Shown here: positions 1 through 13,639 of the stretch, one piece after another
Numbering within the stretch: position 1 is the stretch's first letter
How the letters are laid out: each line of letters begins with the position of its first letter
The notes under the pieces: model-generated
The model's input: the letters and a program-made list of their open reading frames with translations, nothing else
Told to the model about the DNA's origin: nothing
Databases searched by the model: none
Position numbers and translations under genes: made by a program
Assembly (NCBI GenBank): GCA_963693365.1
Contig: CAVNZM010000016.1
Span: 6,634,001-6,698,000 of the forward strand
Direction of reading: 5' to 3'
Length of the DNA: 64,000 bases
Source: Amoebidium appalachense
Lineage: Eukaryota > Ichthyosporea

Positions 1-120
1 CATTTCTAGAAGCGAAAGTTTCATCGATAACTAATAATACCTGTTCACCATAATGAAACTTCTGGCAAGAGTGTAAGTTACCGTGTAAGTAGTAACTTGG
101 TATTGAGGACTCCGAGGGGC

Positions 121-124
121 AGAG

Positions 125-156
<32 letters not shown>

Positions 157-288
157 GCTGCAAAAAGGGGGAGGCCTGGGGGGGAGGTGGGGGGCAGGGG
201 AGGAAGGGGGCACCTGAATTTCAAACGAAGTGGGAGGGAGGGAGGGGGGGCGGGGGAGGGGGAGAGAAGGGGGGATCTGAAACAAAGG

Positions 289-323
<35 letters not shown>

Positions 324-497
324 TCAAAGGGGCAGGGGGGAGACCCGGAGAGGGGGGGAGGGAGGAGAACCTGAAACAAAGGGTGGGGGAGGGGAGATGG
401 GGGGGGGGGGGGGGGGGGGGGGGGGGGAGGAGGGAGGATGAGGGAAGTAGCAGAAAATGAGAGGGAGGGGAGTACATACCGGCAGAGGGAGGGGGGC

Positions 498-545
<48 letters not shown>

Positions 546-578
546 GCGTGTGTGTGTGCGTGTGTGTACGTGTGTCAC

Positions 579-618
<40 letters not shown>

Positions 619-728
619 TGTGTGTGTGCGTGCGTGCGTGTGTGTACATGTGTGTCACAGTGTGTGTGTGTGTGTGACTGTGTGTGTGTGTGTGTGTGTA
701 TGTGTGTGTGCGCGCGCGCATGTGTGAC

Positions 729-790
<62 letters not shown>

Positions 791-840
791 GTGTTTTTCT
801 GTTGTTTTTTTCTTTTTTTGTTGGGGGGGGGAGGGGAGGA
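121..840. repeat. G-run block, (GT)n tract and T/G-run junction
   Basis: Several pure G runs of roughly 25-40 bases (around 128, 285 and 400) are spaced by purine-rich sequence. A GT/GC-rich microsatellite runs from about 500 to 790, then a T-rich run and a G run near 790-840. Reading frames here are homopolymer shadows (polyproline, Cys-Val repeats) and are not genes. Run lengths in such tracts are unreliable in any assembly. Confidence 0.9.
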
Positions 841-985
841 GGGGGTCACAGACTTCGTGTTTTTGGCGTATACTTAAACCATCCCAAAGCCGTAGATGCC
901 AAACGCCTGCCCACGTGCACTGTGTAGGGCCCCGGGGGGAGGGGGGGGGGGGGGGGGGGGGAGGAGGGGGGGGGGAGGGGGGGGG

Positions 986-1225
986 TCACTAGGCTGTACG
1001 TTCAAAATTGTGCTATATGATTGTGCATGTAACAGTTTCGGTTTTTTTACAACGACACAGAAAAGGCATTCTCGTCCATCTTTTTCAGTTTTGACAATTT
1101 GAGAGAAGTCTAAAATCGACATGCAGTCCGGCCCGGGCCACAAATTTATGTATCCAATATTGTAGTGTGACATCTGATGCTGTGTGTCTGTGTGTGTGTG
1201 TTCGTGTGTGTGCGTGTGTGTGTGC
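986..1225 (+). repeat. Dispersed module M, copy 1
   Basis: The body follows a G run and contains a block close to AAAAGGCATTCT, then agagaagtctaaaatcgac and catgcagtcc, and ends in a (TG)n tract. The same order of blocks occurs at 2057-2390 and 13722-13930. It is a low-copy repeat unit bounded by simple-sequence tracts. No coding function is apparent. Confidence 0.6.
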
Positions 1226-1239
1226 GTGTGTATGGCCAT

Positions 1240-1860
1240 TGCTTTAAATTAATCCTACCGCCTTCTTGGGTGAGGGGATACACAGAAGGACGCCGCTTTT
1301 TTGAAGCATATCAAACCTTTAGCGGTTACATATTTTAGGACCTTAAGTGTGTGTTTGGCATGAGCTGCTATGGTAATTGTGAGTTTCATGAGTGAGACAG
1401 AGAGAGAGTGTGTGTGTGTGAGCGAGAGAGAGAGAGGGGCGGGAGGGTGGGGGGAGGGAGGGGCCGGAGGGGGAGGGGGAGGGAGGGACAGAGAGAGGTC
1501 TAGACGGACGGGGAGAGAGAGGGTGAGAGGGAGGAACGGAGGGAGGGAGGGAGGGAAGGAGTCATGTGTGTGAGGAAGACCCGGAGGGAGAGAGAGAAAG
1601 GGGGGAAGGGCGGGGAGGGAGGGAGGGAGGGAGGGATTGAGGGATTGAGGGAGGGAGGGAGGTTCGGAGGAGAGAGTGACTCGAGAGGGAGAGAGGGAAA
1701 GAGGGAGGGTGAGAAAGAGCGAAGGAGGGAGAGAGAGAGAGAGAGCCGGGAACCGGGGAAGTGGGGTCGGGTGGGGGGGAGGGGGGGGGGGGAGGGGGGT
1801 ATGAAGGCTCTTGAAACATGCAATCGATCATAGCCGTGAAATACGGAGGTAAGACAATAC
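1240..1860 (+). repeat. Dispersed module N, copy 1, with purine-rich tail
   Basis: A block with ttgaagcat, agcggtta and gtgtttggcatgagct leads into a GA/G-rich tract of about 450 bases. A matching block lies at 7760-7930 and leads into a similar purine tract. The segment after the tract (about 1804-1900, with aatcgatcatagccgtgaaa) matches 12670-12720 and 13450-13560. It belongs to the segmental duplication that also carries the KCTD genes. Confidence 0.55.
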
Positions 1861-1989
1861 GCAGGCACGGGCCCCACCCTAACCTCATGCCCCGCGTCCG
1901 CTACTGAAATTTTTGCACCCGGATGTATGGGGACAGGATTTCCTCTTGTCTGAGAGGAATTAAATCGTGTAACCCGGGGGTATTTTTGT

Positions 1990-2026
1990 TGTTCAACGAT
2001 TTTTTTTTTTTTTTATTTTTTTGGGT

Positions 2027-2057
<31 letters not shown>

Positions 2058-2222
2058 GCATCATCACGAATCTAAACAAAAATATAGTTGTTCCGAAAAA
2101 AAAATCAAGAAAAAAAGCATTCTAGGTTCCTTTTCCAGCTTTTAAAGCATGTTAAGAGAAGTCTAGAAAATCGACATGCAGTTCCAAGTTAGTAAATCCC
2201 GGATCCAGAAGTGAGCATGTGT

Positions 2223-2265
<43 letters not shown>

Positions 2266-2325
2266 CGCACGCGCGTGTGCGTATGTGTGCACACGTGTGT
2301 GTGTATGTGCGCGCGCGCGCACGCG

Positions 2326-2376
<51 letters not shown>

Positions 2377-2403
2377 GTGTGTGTGCTGTGTTTTTTTTTT
2401 TTT

Positions 2404-2434
<31 letters not shown>

Positions 2435-2530
2435 GGTTCATCAAAGTGAAGCCAGTGGGACTTGCCCACTGGCTGCAGTGGGACTTGCCCACTGGCTGTG
2501 ATGATATCTGACCACTGAATTGTGTTCAAT
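1990..2530 (+). repeat. Dispersed module M, copy 2: T/G run, body, (GT)n, T/G run
   Basis: A T run passes directly into a G run (1995-2056). It is followed by the conserved body (2057-2218, with agaagtctagaaaatcgac), a GT tract with CG-rich interruptions (2225-2390) and a second T-run/G-run junction (2390-2436). The order matches copy 3 near 13640-14000. This is non-coding. Confidence 0.65.
2451..2494. repeat. Two tandem perfect hairpins
   Basis: GCCAGTGGG and CCCACTGGC flank the loop ACTTG at 2451-2473, a 9-bp stem. A second copy with a 7-bp stem and the same loop is at 2476-2494. The paralogous segment near 14020 has only one degenerate version, so the duplication is local. Confidence 0.75.
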
Positions 2531-3106
2531 AATTCGAAATCGTTGAGTAAATCACATCTTTCTTGTATGCATTCAGAAACTGAGAAATTTTAGATACATT
2601 GCTAAACATTGTTATCGTATTGAATTTATTTCCAGTTCTCAGGCAGGGAGACTCCCAAAAGCACATTGGCTGTCCTCCCCCCCCCCCCCCCCCCCCCCCC
2701 CTCTTCCCCTCCCCCCCACCTTCTGCCTCTGTCGCCCAAGTTTGAACAGGAGAAAGGAGAAAAATAATAAGAAAGGCTGCAACTTAGTATACTAGTCAAG
2801 CTCAATGTAACTTGTAGATAATCTGCTTCAAAAACTAATTACTTCGTAACTATTCCAAGCTACTAATATCCAACAATTCCAGCAACAATAATGCGACTTT
2901 GTTATAGCCTGCGAAGCATCTACCGAGTTAATTTCTACACCCTGTCCCAAACCCACGCTGAATGTGAAAACTCAAAACACTGGAAAACATACTTCTTTTG
3001 TGGGGGTAGGACGAGCATGATAAAAACCAACGTTGCACCTGGTACCAAAGTGACTGTGTGATACTATTTCAGTGTCTTGCGCATGACAACCGCAGAGTCG
3101 TTTCTC
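2531..3106. other. Non-coding 3' flank of the broken KCTD copy
   Basis: The stretch is AT-rich with one C run (about 2677-2701). The segment around 2735-2800 (gaacaggagaaa, then a glutamine-tRNA-free AT-rich block) matches the 3' flank of the intact paralogue near 14300-14340. About 300 bases between 2800 and 3100 have no counterpart there. No gene is seen. Confidence 0.5.
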
Positions 3107-4150
3107 TCACTCGGACTCCGAATCACTATCACAATCAGAGTCCGGGAGTAGCTCAACACTAGTGCCATTATGTTCCGGAATTACAGCAACCCTGCACTGC
3201 AAACCAGCAGGAATTACAAAAGCCGTACCATAGTCAATCCCGTCGACTGAAAAGGACAGCTGCCCGTCACTGTGCAGACGTATGCCCACCGTGGCACCAC
3301 TGGGCACTGGCCTTCGGGTGTATTTTTCACCTCGTTGGCCGTGCTCGCTGTAAAGGGCTCCATTATCTGTGCTCAGAAACCACCCAAGTCTGCATTCGAA
3401 ATACAGGTCCGGGCAAAACATAAATTTCCCGGCCTTGACATAAGCAACAACACTCTGGGACGGTGCTATTCCAATCCTCGTCATGTTGGACAAGCAACCC
3501 GGGTAATGATATTTCAAGCGAACTTCGGAGAAGCCTTTGGAAGGCCACGCCAGCTCCGGGCCCACAATCGTACTCTATGGCACAAGGATTCGACTTTGAA
3601 CATGTAGCCTTGCGGTGCTTCTCCGACAGCACAATGTGTCGAGTGATGCCCGCCATAAACTTCAACTCCCCAACAATGCTGCTGCCAGGCTCCGTTGTTT
3701 CGACATCACCGGGCTCAGCAAGCTTCTTCGCCAGCGCATCCAAAAGATAAAACTCTGCATCTTGCTTCTCTAGCCGTTTCTTTTCCAGAGGCGAGATTAG
3801 GTCCACGGGAGTCTTTTCTCCGCGCAGATAGTCAGCCACATAGTGAAACACGACGGGGCTTCTGTTGATGAAATATGCCCCGTCTTTGTCCACTTTTGCT
3901 GCCCACCGCCCGAAAAGACTACGGAAAAGAAAGAACCCTTCTTCCTGGTCAGGTCTTTCAGGGAGAGGGCAAAGTGGGTGCCCCCCACGTTGAGGGTGAT
4001 GGGGTCTTGCAGGTTGCCGGTGTCGAGTTTTTTCTCCATGTTTGCCCACTCCTCTTTCTCCTTCTCTAGCGCACGCCTTTCTTTTGCAAAGGCAGCCATA
4101 AGAGCCTCAAGAGAGGCTGTGGCAGACTTCAGGTGGTCATCGAGAGCCAT
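3107..4150 (-). pseudogene. KCTD-type BTB plus SPRY protein, frame-broken paralogue
   Basis: Read on the minus strand from the ATG at 4150, this is a close relative of the intact gene at 14412-15440. It has a short coiled N-terminus rich in Lys/Glu, a T1/BTB domain (NVGGTHFALSLKDLTRKKGS, then INRSPVVFHYVADYLRGE) and a SPRY-like C-terminal half (GATVGIRLHSDGQLSFSVDG), ending in an acidic Asp/Ser/Glu tail. Coding continuity breaks twice. One base is lost near 3908, after the FSG of the BTB domain, and a compensating shift lies near 3566, before the SPRY half. The total span is a multiple of three. KCTD BTB domains usually form oligomers and often act as cullin-3 adaptors; SPRY domains bind proteins. 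The breaks could be decay or assembly errors. The promoter is preserved. Confidence 0.85.
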
Positions 4151-4370
4151 GTTTGCCTGGTTGTAAATTGTGTTTCAGAGAACGGATTGGTCAGATCACT
4201 GAACTTGAGCTCTGAAATTTCCATGGTAAAAGGCATTAAGGAGACCAAGCATGTATTTAAGCACATTAGTAAAAGCACATTAGTAAAAGATCGCGAAATG
4301 GGCCACAAAAACTACCTGGCAAGCACACTGAGAGAACGCGCTACTTTCCGGAACAGGTCAGTGGGAGTAA

Positions 4371-4428
4371 TGACGTCACTAACTGAGGAATGAGGCCTCC
4401 GATTGGCTGTAAAGTGGTTTTGGCGCGA
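4371..4428 (-). promoter_or_regulatory. CRE, CCAAT-box and E2F-like cluster upstream of the KCTD paralogue
   Basis: TGACGTCA is at 4371-4378, ATTGG (a CCAAT box on the minus strand) at 4402-4406 and TTTTGGCGCGA (E2F-like) at 4418-4428. They lie 221-278 bp upstream of the start codon. The intact paralogue has the same three sites in the same order, with its CRE 222 bp from its ATG. Site identity is by consensus only; function is inferred. Confidence 0.6.
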
Positions 4429-4429
4429 G

Positions 4430-4888
<459 letters not shown>

Positions 4889-4890
<2 letters not shown>

Positions 4891-5134
4891 AGAATTTTGT
4901 AGTGATGTGTTTCTCAAGCCAATCAATACATCTAATAAACAGGTCGTAGTTACGCGTGTTTAGTATAAAATCAAGGATGTTGTAATTTACAGGTAGGCTA
5001 TCTTTCTGGGTGTCTGTTGTGAATGTGACGTGTGTGTGTTGCGGTATTATGTGGTCTATCAAACTACATTTGGCGATACATGACCGTTTAAACTGGTGTG
5101 TGTGTGTGTTGTTTGGGCATGCAAACGATGCCAC
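4889..5134 (-). other. Possible LINE-derived C-terminal ORF
   Basis: An 81-codon minus-strand frame has a few Cys/His residues (ACPNNTHTH, CIAKC, HIIPQH) and a non-repetitive composition. It lies downstream, in LINE orientation, of the reverse transcriptase remnant at 5637-7121, so it may be the decayed end of that ORF. No domain is recognised. The stretch 5135-5636 holds AT-rich sequence and a GA-rich patch without a gene. Confidence 0.2.
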
Positions 5135-5636
5135 CTTATACTTATTAGATCTCCACTGTATAGCACGTGTACAGTAAAAGCGTGGTAATTGATCAATAAT
5201 ACCATCAGCTAGAGAAAGACCAGTTCTACAGGAAGGTAATGGTAATACTATTTAGGTGTTATACATTTGCGAGTGCCATATTTGGCAATATGGTTAAGGA
5301 GGTCATTAAAACGAGACATAAGGCTTAGTTTTCAATGTGTCTGCTTTCATCGGGTCTAGTGTCGTGTGGTATCCTTTTCCATTTGTTATATTGCGTGATT
5401 ATCTTGTGATTCGGTACATTTTTAATAAGTAAGTGGCAGTCCAAAGTCACACGCACACTTTTGCGGGGTTTATTTGTATTTGTGCCCGGGGGAGAAGGAG
5501 AGAGAGAGGGAAGGAAAGAGGGGAGAGGTGAGGAGGGGACAGGTCGGATAGAGAAGAGAGGGTGGGAGGGCAAATACTTCTTAAGCGCGGCTTATGTGCT
5601 TATTGAATTTCAGCGCGAGATGGGATACTCTAGCAG

Positions 5637-7121
5637 CTATTGGGACCAGACATGATATATCGAGAACGTTACAGGCCCAGGTTTACTAACAGTTGTTAGA
5701 TAGAAAGGAGGCAACTTCTGCTTCAAGGAAATTTGCCAAGGGTTTAAGCGCTCTAGTTCTCTCTTTCTTGATCCAAGCGGCGAGAAGGGGTAAACCATAT
5801 TCAAATGCCGGGAAGACAAAAGTGCGAATAAATATAAGTCTAATAGAAGGATGGAGGGGTGTGTCTTTAAAAATATTACATAGCCGAGAAGAAAGCTAAC
5901 CGCTTACGAGCCAACTCTACCCTCTTTTCGACCACATGGGAAAACATAACACCAACAGAATTAACCGGAACACCAAGATATTTGTATTCTGGAATTATAG
6001 GTACAGGTTTAGATGATAATGTAAATGTGCACTGTAAATTGTTAGCTATATCAGGTACAAGAACGGCCACATTTGTCTATGTTAAGGATCATAAGGTTTG
6101 CCTTGCACCACTCTGACACTACATCGAACAATCTTTGCAGGCGTCTAGCTAGGGGTACGGGCAAGGAGGGACAGATCATCAGCATAGAGAAGTGCAGGCG
6201 GAAAGTTATTAATGGGGTCATCATTTTCGGCATAAATCTTGACAGCCAAATCATCTATAAACTTTAGGTTAAACAAAAAGGGGCTAAGCAATGAACCCTG
6301 CAAGAGACCTCTAGTACGAGCAAAACCATAATATTATGAAAGATGCCCATTAACCATAGCTCTACCATAGGTTTGAGACAAGAGTGCTTCTTACAGGACC
6401 CCAATGCAGTGTGGTACACCCCGTGCAGCAAGCTTTTCCCATAGGAGACCAGGGGAGACAGAATCGTAAGCAGTTTTCCAATCAATAAAGCCAACACTCG
6501 TGCGCCAACTTGCATAGAATCGTGCAGTGCCATTATTTGAACATAACATGAATTGTTCCTACGAAAAGCGGATTGGCATGGGTGTATGTGAAGAATAGAT
6601 TGAAATTAGGGTGATGTGCAAATAACCTAAGTAAGCAAGCTTCAAAGAATCTACGAACAACCTGGGTTAGTGTGATGGGGCAACTTGAAAGATGATATGG
6701 GGCCCTCAGAGTCCTTCTTAACTATGGGGATCACTAAGGTATCTAACCAAGATGACGGGACATGTCCACATTTAACACACCAAGAAAAGAGAGAGCTTAA
6801 CATAATAGTAAGATCAGGTTTAATAGCACGATCACTTTCCTTTTGTGGGTAGGAGGGAACTAGGACGTTAAGAAACCCAGCAGGAAGTCCATCTGATTCA
6901 GGTCCACAAGATTTACTAGAGCTATAACTAGATATCACGGACCATATGGTATCGGGACTGAAAAAGGGGAGGATCGATTCTATGGGGATAGATGGGTGAC
7001 AGGCTACACAATAGGTTTCAGGAGCGGGGGTCCTATCTTTAAACAGTTCCGAGAAAAACTTACCAGAGTCTATGAGGGGGTCTCCAGTGGTATCACCAAT
7101 AATACGAGCAGGGGGGCCCAA
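5637..7121 (-). pseudogene. Decayed non-LTR (LINE) reverse transcriptase
   Basis: Fragments in several minus-strand frames spell a LINE reverse transcriptase in order. There is an N-terminal block with SCGPESDGLPAGFLN and VPSSWLDTLVIPIVKKD (about 6720-6920). Domain A contains DWKTAYDSV (about 6460-6486), domain B contains GLLQGSLLSPFLFN (about 6275-6315), and the catalytic YADD is coded at 6175-6186. Downstream are EYKYLGVP (about 5985) and a block ending near 5640. In-frame TAA codons and frame changes interrupt it, so the copy is dead. An intact LINE would reverse transcribe its own RNA at the target site. No endonuclease domain or 5' end is recognised. Confidence 0.8.
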
Positions 7122-7560
7122 ACCTAATGTGGATTTTATTTTTCTATTGACTGGGATTTATTGATCAGTGGTCCAGTGGCCACAGGCTACATGACCACCG
7201 AAATAACCGGCTTCGAAAAAGCCACAGCCCATGAAATAAAAAATAAAACAACAAGTGACCAAAGGACACCAGCGGGCAAAGGTACAAGTGCACGTGTATG
7301 CGTGAAACTATTTTGCTCCAACTAGTCATATGCAGCGATGATGACCAGGCCACACTCCGCAAGAAGACATCATTACTGCTGCCCCCCAACAAGGGGGGGG
7401 GGAGAGAGAGAGAGGGAGAGAGAGAGAGCCTCGGACCGGGGGAGCAAGGGCCCCGGGGGGGGGGGGGGGGGGGGGGGGAGGGGGGGGAGGGGGGGGGGGG
7501 GGGGGGGGGGGGGCTCCTAAACTCCCTGGACCTCTGTAAGGTATATTAATAATGCCAATT
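7122..7560. repeat. GA and G-run tract beyond the LINE remnant
   Basis: 7165-7380 is unique-looking sequence with no supported gene. 7393-7513 is a GA stretch followed by G runs broken by single A or C bases. Confidence 0.6.
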
Positions 7561-7759
7561 ACGTAAAGCAACTGTGTGGATGTGGACTAAAGTAAGGTGG
7601 GGCCAGAGAAGGACACGAGTGGTAAACATGTGCATGTGTGGCCCTGGTCAAATGGGGTCGCCGCATGCATCCATGTGATTGATTGGAGTCACGGGATGGG
7701 AGGACGTAACTGTCACGGGGGAGAAGGGGTAGGGGGGGTGGGGGGGTCAACTCCTTTTA

Positions 7760-8100
7760 CACACATGGTATTGCTTTAATGTTCTTGAGTGAAGGGATAG
7801 GGAGGCACAAAATTTTCAAAGCATGTTGAAGCTAAGCGGTTAATGTCGAAATAAGCCTTGTGTTTGGCATCATGAGCTACTATGATAGTTGTAATTTTCG
7901 TGAAACAGAGAAAGAGTGTGTGAGAGAGGGGGGGGGGGGGGGGGGGGGGGGAGAGAAGGGTGGGGGGGAGGGAGGGAGTGAGAGAGAGAGAGAGGGAGAA
8001 GGGTGGGGGGAAGGAAGGGAGGGAGAGAGAGCGAGGGAGTGAGGGAGGGAGAGAGAGGGGTGTGTGTGGAGGGGGGGGGGGGGGGGGGGGGAGAAACACG
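7760..8100 (+). repeat. Dispersed module N, copy 2, with GA/G tract
   Basis: The block with agcggttaatgtcg and gtgtttggcatcatgagct matches module N copy 1 (1240-1440). It runs into G and GA tracts from 7930 to 8092, as copy 1 does. 8101-8255 has no recognised feature. Confidence 0.55.
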
Positions 8101-8263
8101 TGGGTGCTTGTGGCTTCTGATTCAAGAACTAGCCTTGCCCTCTAGATATAACCACATTTTCTTGGTCCTGGAATCAGGATATTGAAATCTGACCTGCTGC
8201 GGAGACTGTGATGGCAGCAACAGACATGTGGCTTTTGCACCGTTGCAGAGCGGTATCTAGCCA

Positions 8264-9592
<1,329 letters not shown>

Positions 9593-9922
9593 GCACGGGC
9601 CTGTGTCAATTGTTGGCACCGGGAGGGTGCCGGCCGTTCCCTCTTGCATTGTGGCAGGTGCCAGATGGCGCTCTACTGCGGCAAGGACTGCCAGAGGCAT
9701 CACTGGAAATTGCACAAGGTACTGTGTGCACACCTCGCCCAGAAATCCGCCCCCACCGACCCAAACATGTCCCCCAAAAGTGGCCACCCAACCGTCCCAG
9801 CCCCATCCTCAGCAACATCCCATGAACCGCCCCCCACCGGGGATTCCTTATCGTTTTGCTTCAAGTTTGCGGCGGATTTTGTGTCGGCGGAGCAAGAAAG
9901 AGTGGTGTTGTGTAACATGTAA
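9593..9922 (+). CDS. Probable last exon encoding a MYND zinc finger
   Basis: After an AG at 9591-9592 the frame reads 109 codons to TAA at 9920-9922. The first 45 residues form a MYND finger: CVNC, then HCGRC, then YCGKDC, then HWKLHKVLC, giving the C-x2-C ... C-x2-C ... C-x3-C ... H-x3-C zinc ligands. MYND fingers bind two zinc ions and mediate protein contacts, often in SMYD or ankyrin proteins. The tail is Pro/Ser/Thr-rich with no further domain. The upstream frame is a CA microsatellite, so I infer an intron ending at the ctgcag. The 5' exons are not located, and the partner domain is unknown. Confidence 0.65.
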   Translation, partial: ARACVNCWHREGAGRSLLHCGRCQMALYCGKDCQRHHWKLHKVLCAHLAQKSAPTDPNMSPKSGHPTVPAPSSATSHEPPPTGDSLSFCFKFAADFVSAEQERVVLCNM

Positions 9923-10126
9923 CGCTCATCGTGTAATTTCTTTAGGGTTGTGAGTAATGGCAAGTTTTGCACTGTGTATTCCCGAGTCAATGTTGCTTTG
10001 TATTATCATGCATGATTTTTTATTTTTTTTGGGGGGGGGGGAGGGGGGGGGGGGGTTCTGTACCGATTCGTTGTTATGCTGTGTGCAAATTTCAAAGAGG
10101 TGCATGACTGTTGCAGTGATAGAAAT

Positions 10127-10174
<48 letters not shown>

Positions 10175-11260
10175 TGATTGATAATTGATGGTGGTGGTGG
10201 CTGTGCACGTGGGTGCCTACCCACCCACCACCCAGCATACATGCAAAGTGGGCACAAAGAACTTTGTCCAGGGCTTGAAATGAGACGAGGCAGAGTTTTA
10301 CGATTTGCTTAATCCGATGATGTGTCAGTAACGTGGTGAAACCTCGCCGAATCCGAAAGCGAACCCCCCTCCCCCCCCCCCCCTCCCCCCCCCAAATCCA
10401 CCCCAAACCTTCAGGCCCCTGCCTCCCCTCTCCCTTCCCCCTCCCCCGCTCACGTGCACCCCCCCTCCCCCCCCCCCCCCCCCCCCCCCAACACCACCAC
10501 CACCACCCACCACCCACCCACCCACGTGCACGTGTACACGCCACCACCACTGTCACTCAACGTGACACACACCGTCAGAGTCAGACCCGTAACACCAAAA
10601 AATAAAGCGCAAAAGAACATGTAGAAAGCAAACATGAAATGAAGAGGGAGCTGAATTCCGTTTGTCCAGGGCCACACACGTACACCGGTACTCACGCCTT
10701 TCAGTTCAACACATCTAATTGTAGTAGTGCACAGCCAGAGAATCCAAGAAGAACGTTAACGTTGAAGCGCTCCAAAAGTGAAAGAAGCAGGGGGGGCACT
10801 GGAGGGCCCTGCCCAGAACAAAGGGGGGAGGGGGGGGGAAGGGGGAGGGGGGCGGAGGGGGGGGGGGGAGGGGGGGGGGGAGGGGGGGGGGGGAGAGGGC
10901 GGAGAGGTGGGAGGGAGGGTAGAGAATGAAAGAACAGATGTCAGTACTACTAGTGTCCAGGGGTCATTCAGGAATAAAATGATTCACCTATAAGGTAATT
11001 ATATTAGTACCGTAGTAGATTTTTTGAAAAAAATTCAGAACATAGGGGTTACCGAGGCGGCACGGGAAAAGAAGAGAACCTGGGGGGGGGGGGGGGGGGG
11101 GGGGGGAGGGAGGAATTGGCTTCCCTGTGCACAATGTTTAGAAACAACTTTAAGCTTAGTGCAGCAGAACATATTTCTTTTGTGGTTAGCTTGAAGTTCT
11201 CCGAAAGTTTTCAAAGGTCAGCGGTTACCAATCAATAAACCGAAATAGTCAACTACTTTA
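9923..11260. repeat. Intergenic region with long G and C runs
   Basis: A T/G-run junction lies at 10018-10053, a 45-base G run at 10126-10171, C-rich tracts at 10364-10490, a G/GA tract at 10790-10910 and a G run at 11083-11106. Sequence between the tracts shows no supported gene. The block around 11190-11245 resembles module N (aaagttttcaaaggtcagcg). Confidence 0.6.
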
Positions 11261-11263
11261 ACG

Positions 11264-11265
11264 TT

Positions 11266-11296
<31 letters not shown>

Positions 11297-11306
11297 TGTG
11301 CGCTTG

Positions 11307-11339
<33 letters not shown>

Positions 11340-11390
11340 CTATGTTCACGGTGTGTGTGTGTGTGTGTGCCTGCATGTGCATGTGTGTGT

Positions 11391-11459
<69 letters not shown>

Positions 11460-11569
11460 CGTGTGTGTGTGCGCGTCTGTGTGCGTGCGTCTGTGCGTTT
11501 GTGTGTGTGTGTGTGTGTGTCTATGTTCACGGTGTGTGTGTGTGTGTGCCTGCATGTGCATGTGTGTGT

Positions 11570-11604
<35 letters not shown>

Positions 11605-11650
11605 TGTGCGCGTGTGTGTATTTGTGTATGTGTGTGTCACGGTGTGTGTA
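11264..11650. repeat. Compound (GT)n tract with internal duplication
   Basis: The GT-rich microsatellite contains an approximately 60-base interrupted segment twice, near 11335-11395 and 11517-11575. Both share ctatgttcacggtgtg and cctgcatgtgcatgtg, so part of the tract was duplicated as a block rather than by dinucleotide slippage. Confidence 0.8.
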
Positions 11651-11786
11651 CCCAAGTGTTCCATAGGCTCAGAAAGAGAATCAGTGTAATATTTTACATA
11701 AATGGGCCCATTGTGCCCGGACACGTCCCTTGATTAATATTCCCCGATGATGCGCGAAAATGTGGTGTGTACATGTACTGTAACAT

Positions 11787-11788
<2 letters not shown>

Positions 11789-11828
<40 letters not shown>

Positions 11829-12330
11829 AAAGGAGGGGGGGGGGGGGGGGGCACCTCCCATAGCCCAGAAAAAGACCCACAGGACGCCCCCCGGGGGGGG
11901 GGGGAATGGGGGGAGGGGGGGGGGGGGCGCGGAGGACATAAGACAATGAACCCTACGGATGAGAAACCTTAAGATTTAGACCCTTATTGGAATTCACCCG
12001 TTATCTTAAAAGTGAGTGACCCCTCAGGTACACGGCAGATGGCCTTGGGTCACCGTGGTTGGTGCTGAGGCTCCTTACTGAAGTCTCAGAGACGTAGAGA
12101 GCCTCGAGGGAGGGTGTTTGGGTTCCCCAACAGGGAGGGGGGAGGGGGAGGGGGGGGGGGGGGGGAGGGCAAGGGGGGAGGTACCTAGATCGACTCAGAG
12201 GGAGTATAAGAGAGAGAGACAAGAGGACGAGCCCCGGGAGGGGGGGGGGGGGGGGGGGGGGACAGAGAGAGAGACTCAGAAGAGAGAGAGAGAGAGAGTG
12301 AGAGAGAGAGAGGGAGAGGGAGAGAGAGAG

Positions 12331-12370
<40 letters not shown>

Positions 12371-12636
12371 GAAGGGAGGGAGGGAGGGTGAGAGGTTGAT
12401 GGGGAGGGGAGGGAGGGTGAGAGGTTGATAGGGAGGGAGGGCGGGAGGAGGGACGGAGTGAGTGTGTGTTGAAAGCCCGGAGGAGAGAGAGAAGGGGGGG
12501 AGGGGGGGGGGGGGGGGTAGGAGGGTGGGAGGGTGGGTGGGAGGGTTGGAGGGAAGGAGGCCCAAAGGAGAGAGACTCGAGAGGAACAGAGGGAACAAGG
12601 GAGGGAGAAAGAGAGCCGGAAACCGGCGGCGGAGAA

Positions 12637-12670
<34 letters not shown>
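11789..12670. repeat. C-run/A-run junction, G runs and GA-rich tract
   Basis: A C run passes directly into an A run and then G runs (11789-11930). From 12125 to 12670 the strand is almost purely purine (GGGAGG, GAGA and G runs). 11945-12120 is unique-looking without a gene. Confidence 0.85.
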
Positions 12671-13460
<790 letters not shown>

Positions 13461-13639
13461 CTTGGACTATCTGCAATTGATCATGACGGTGCTGAGGTAA
13501 GACAACCAGCACACACGGATTCCGGTTGAGCCTTATGCCCCGTGTCCGCCACTGAATTGTGAAAACATTTGCACAGGATCCGTTTTCTGTTGTTTACCGG
13601 TTTCAAATTGTGTAATTTATAACCCGGTAGGTCATTTTT

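Noticed and set aside
438-927. Long frames of Cys-Val, His-Thr, Pro, Gly or Leu-Ser repeats across the microsatellites (here and throughout the window)
   Set aside because: They translate GT/CA, GA/CT or homopolymer tracts in every frame and strand; there is no protein signal.
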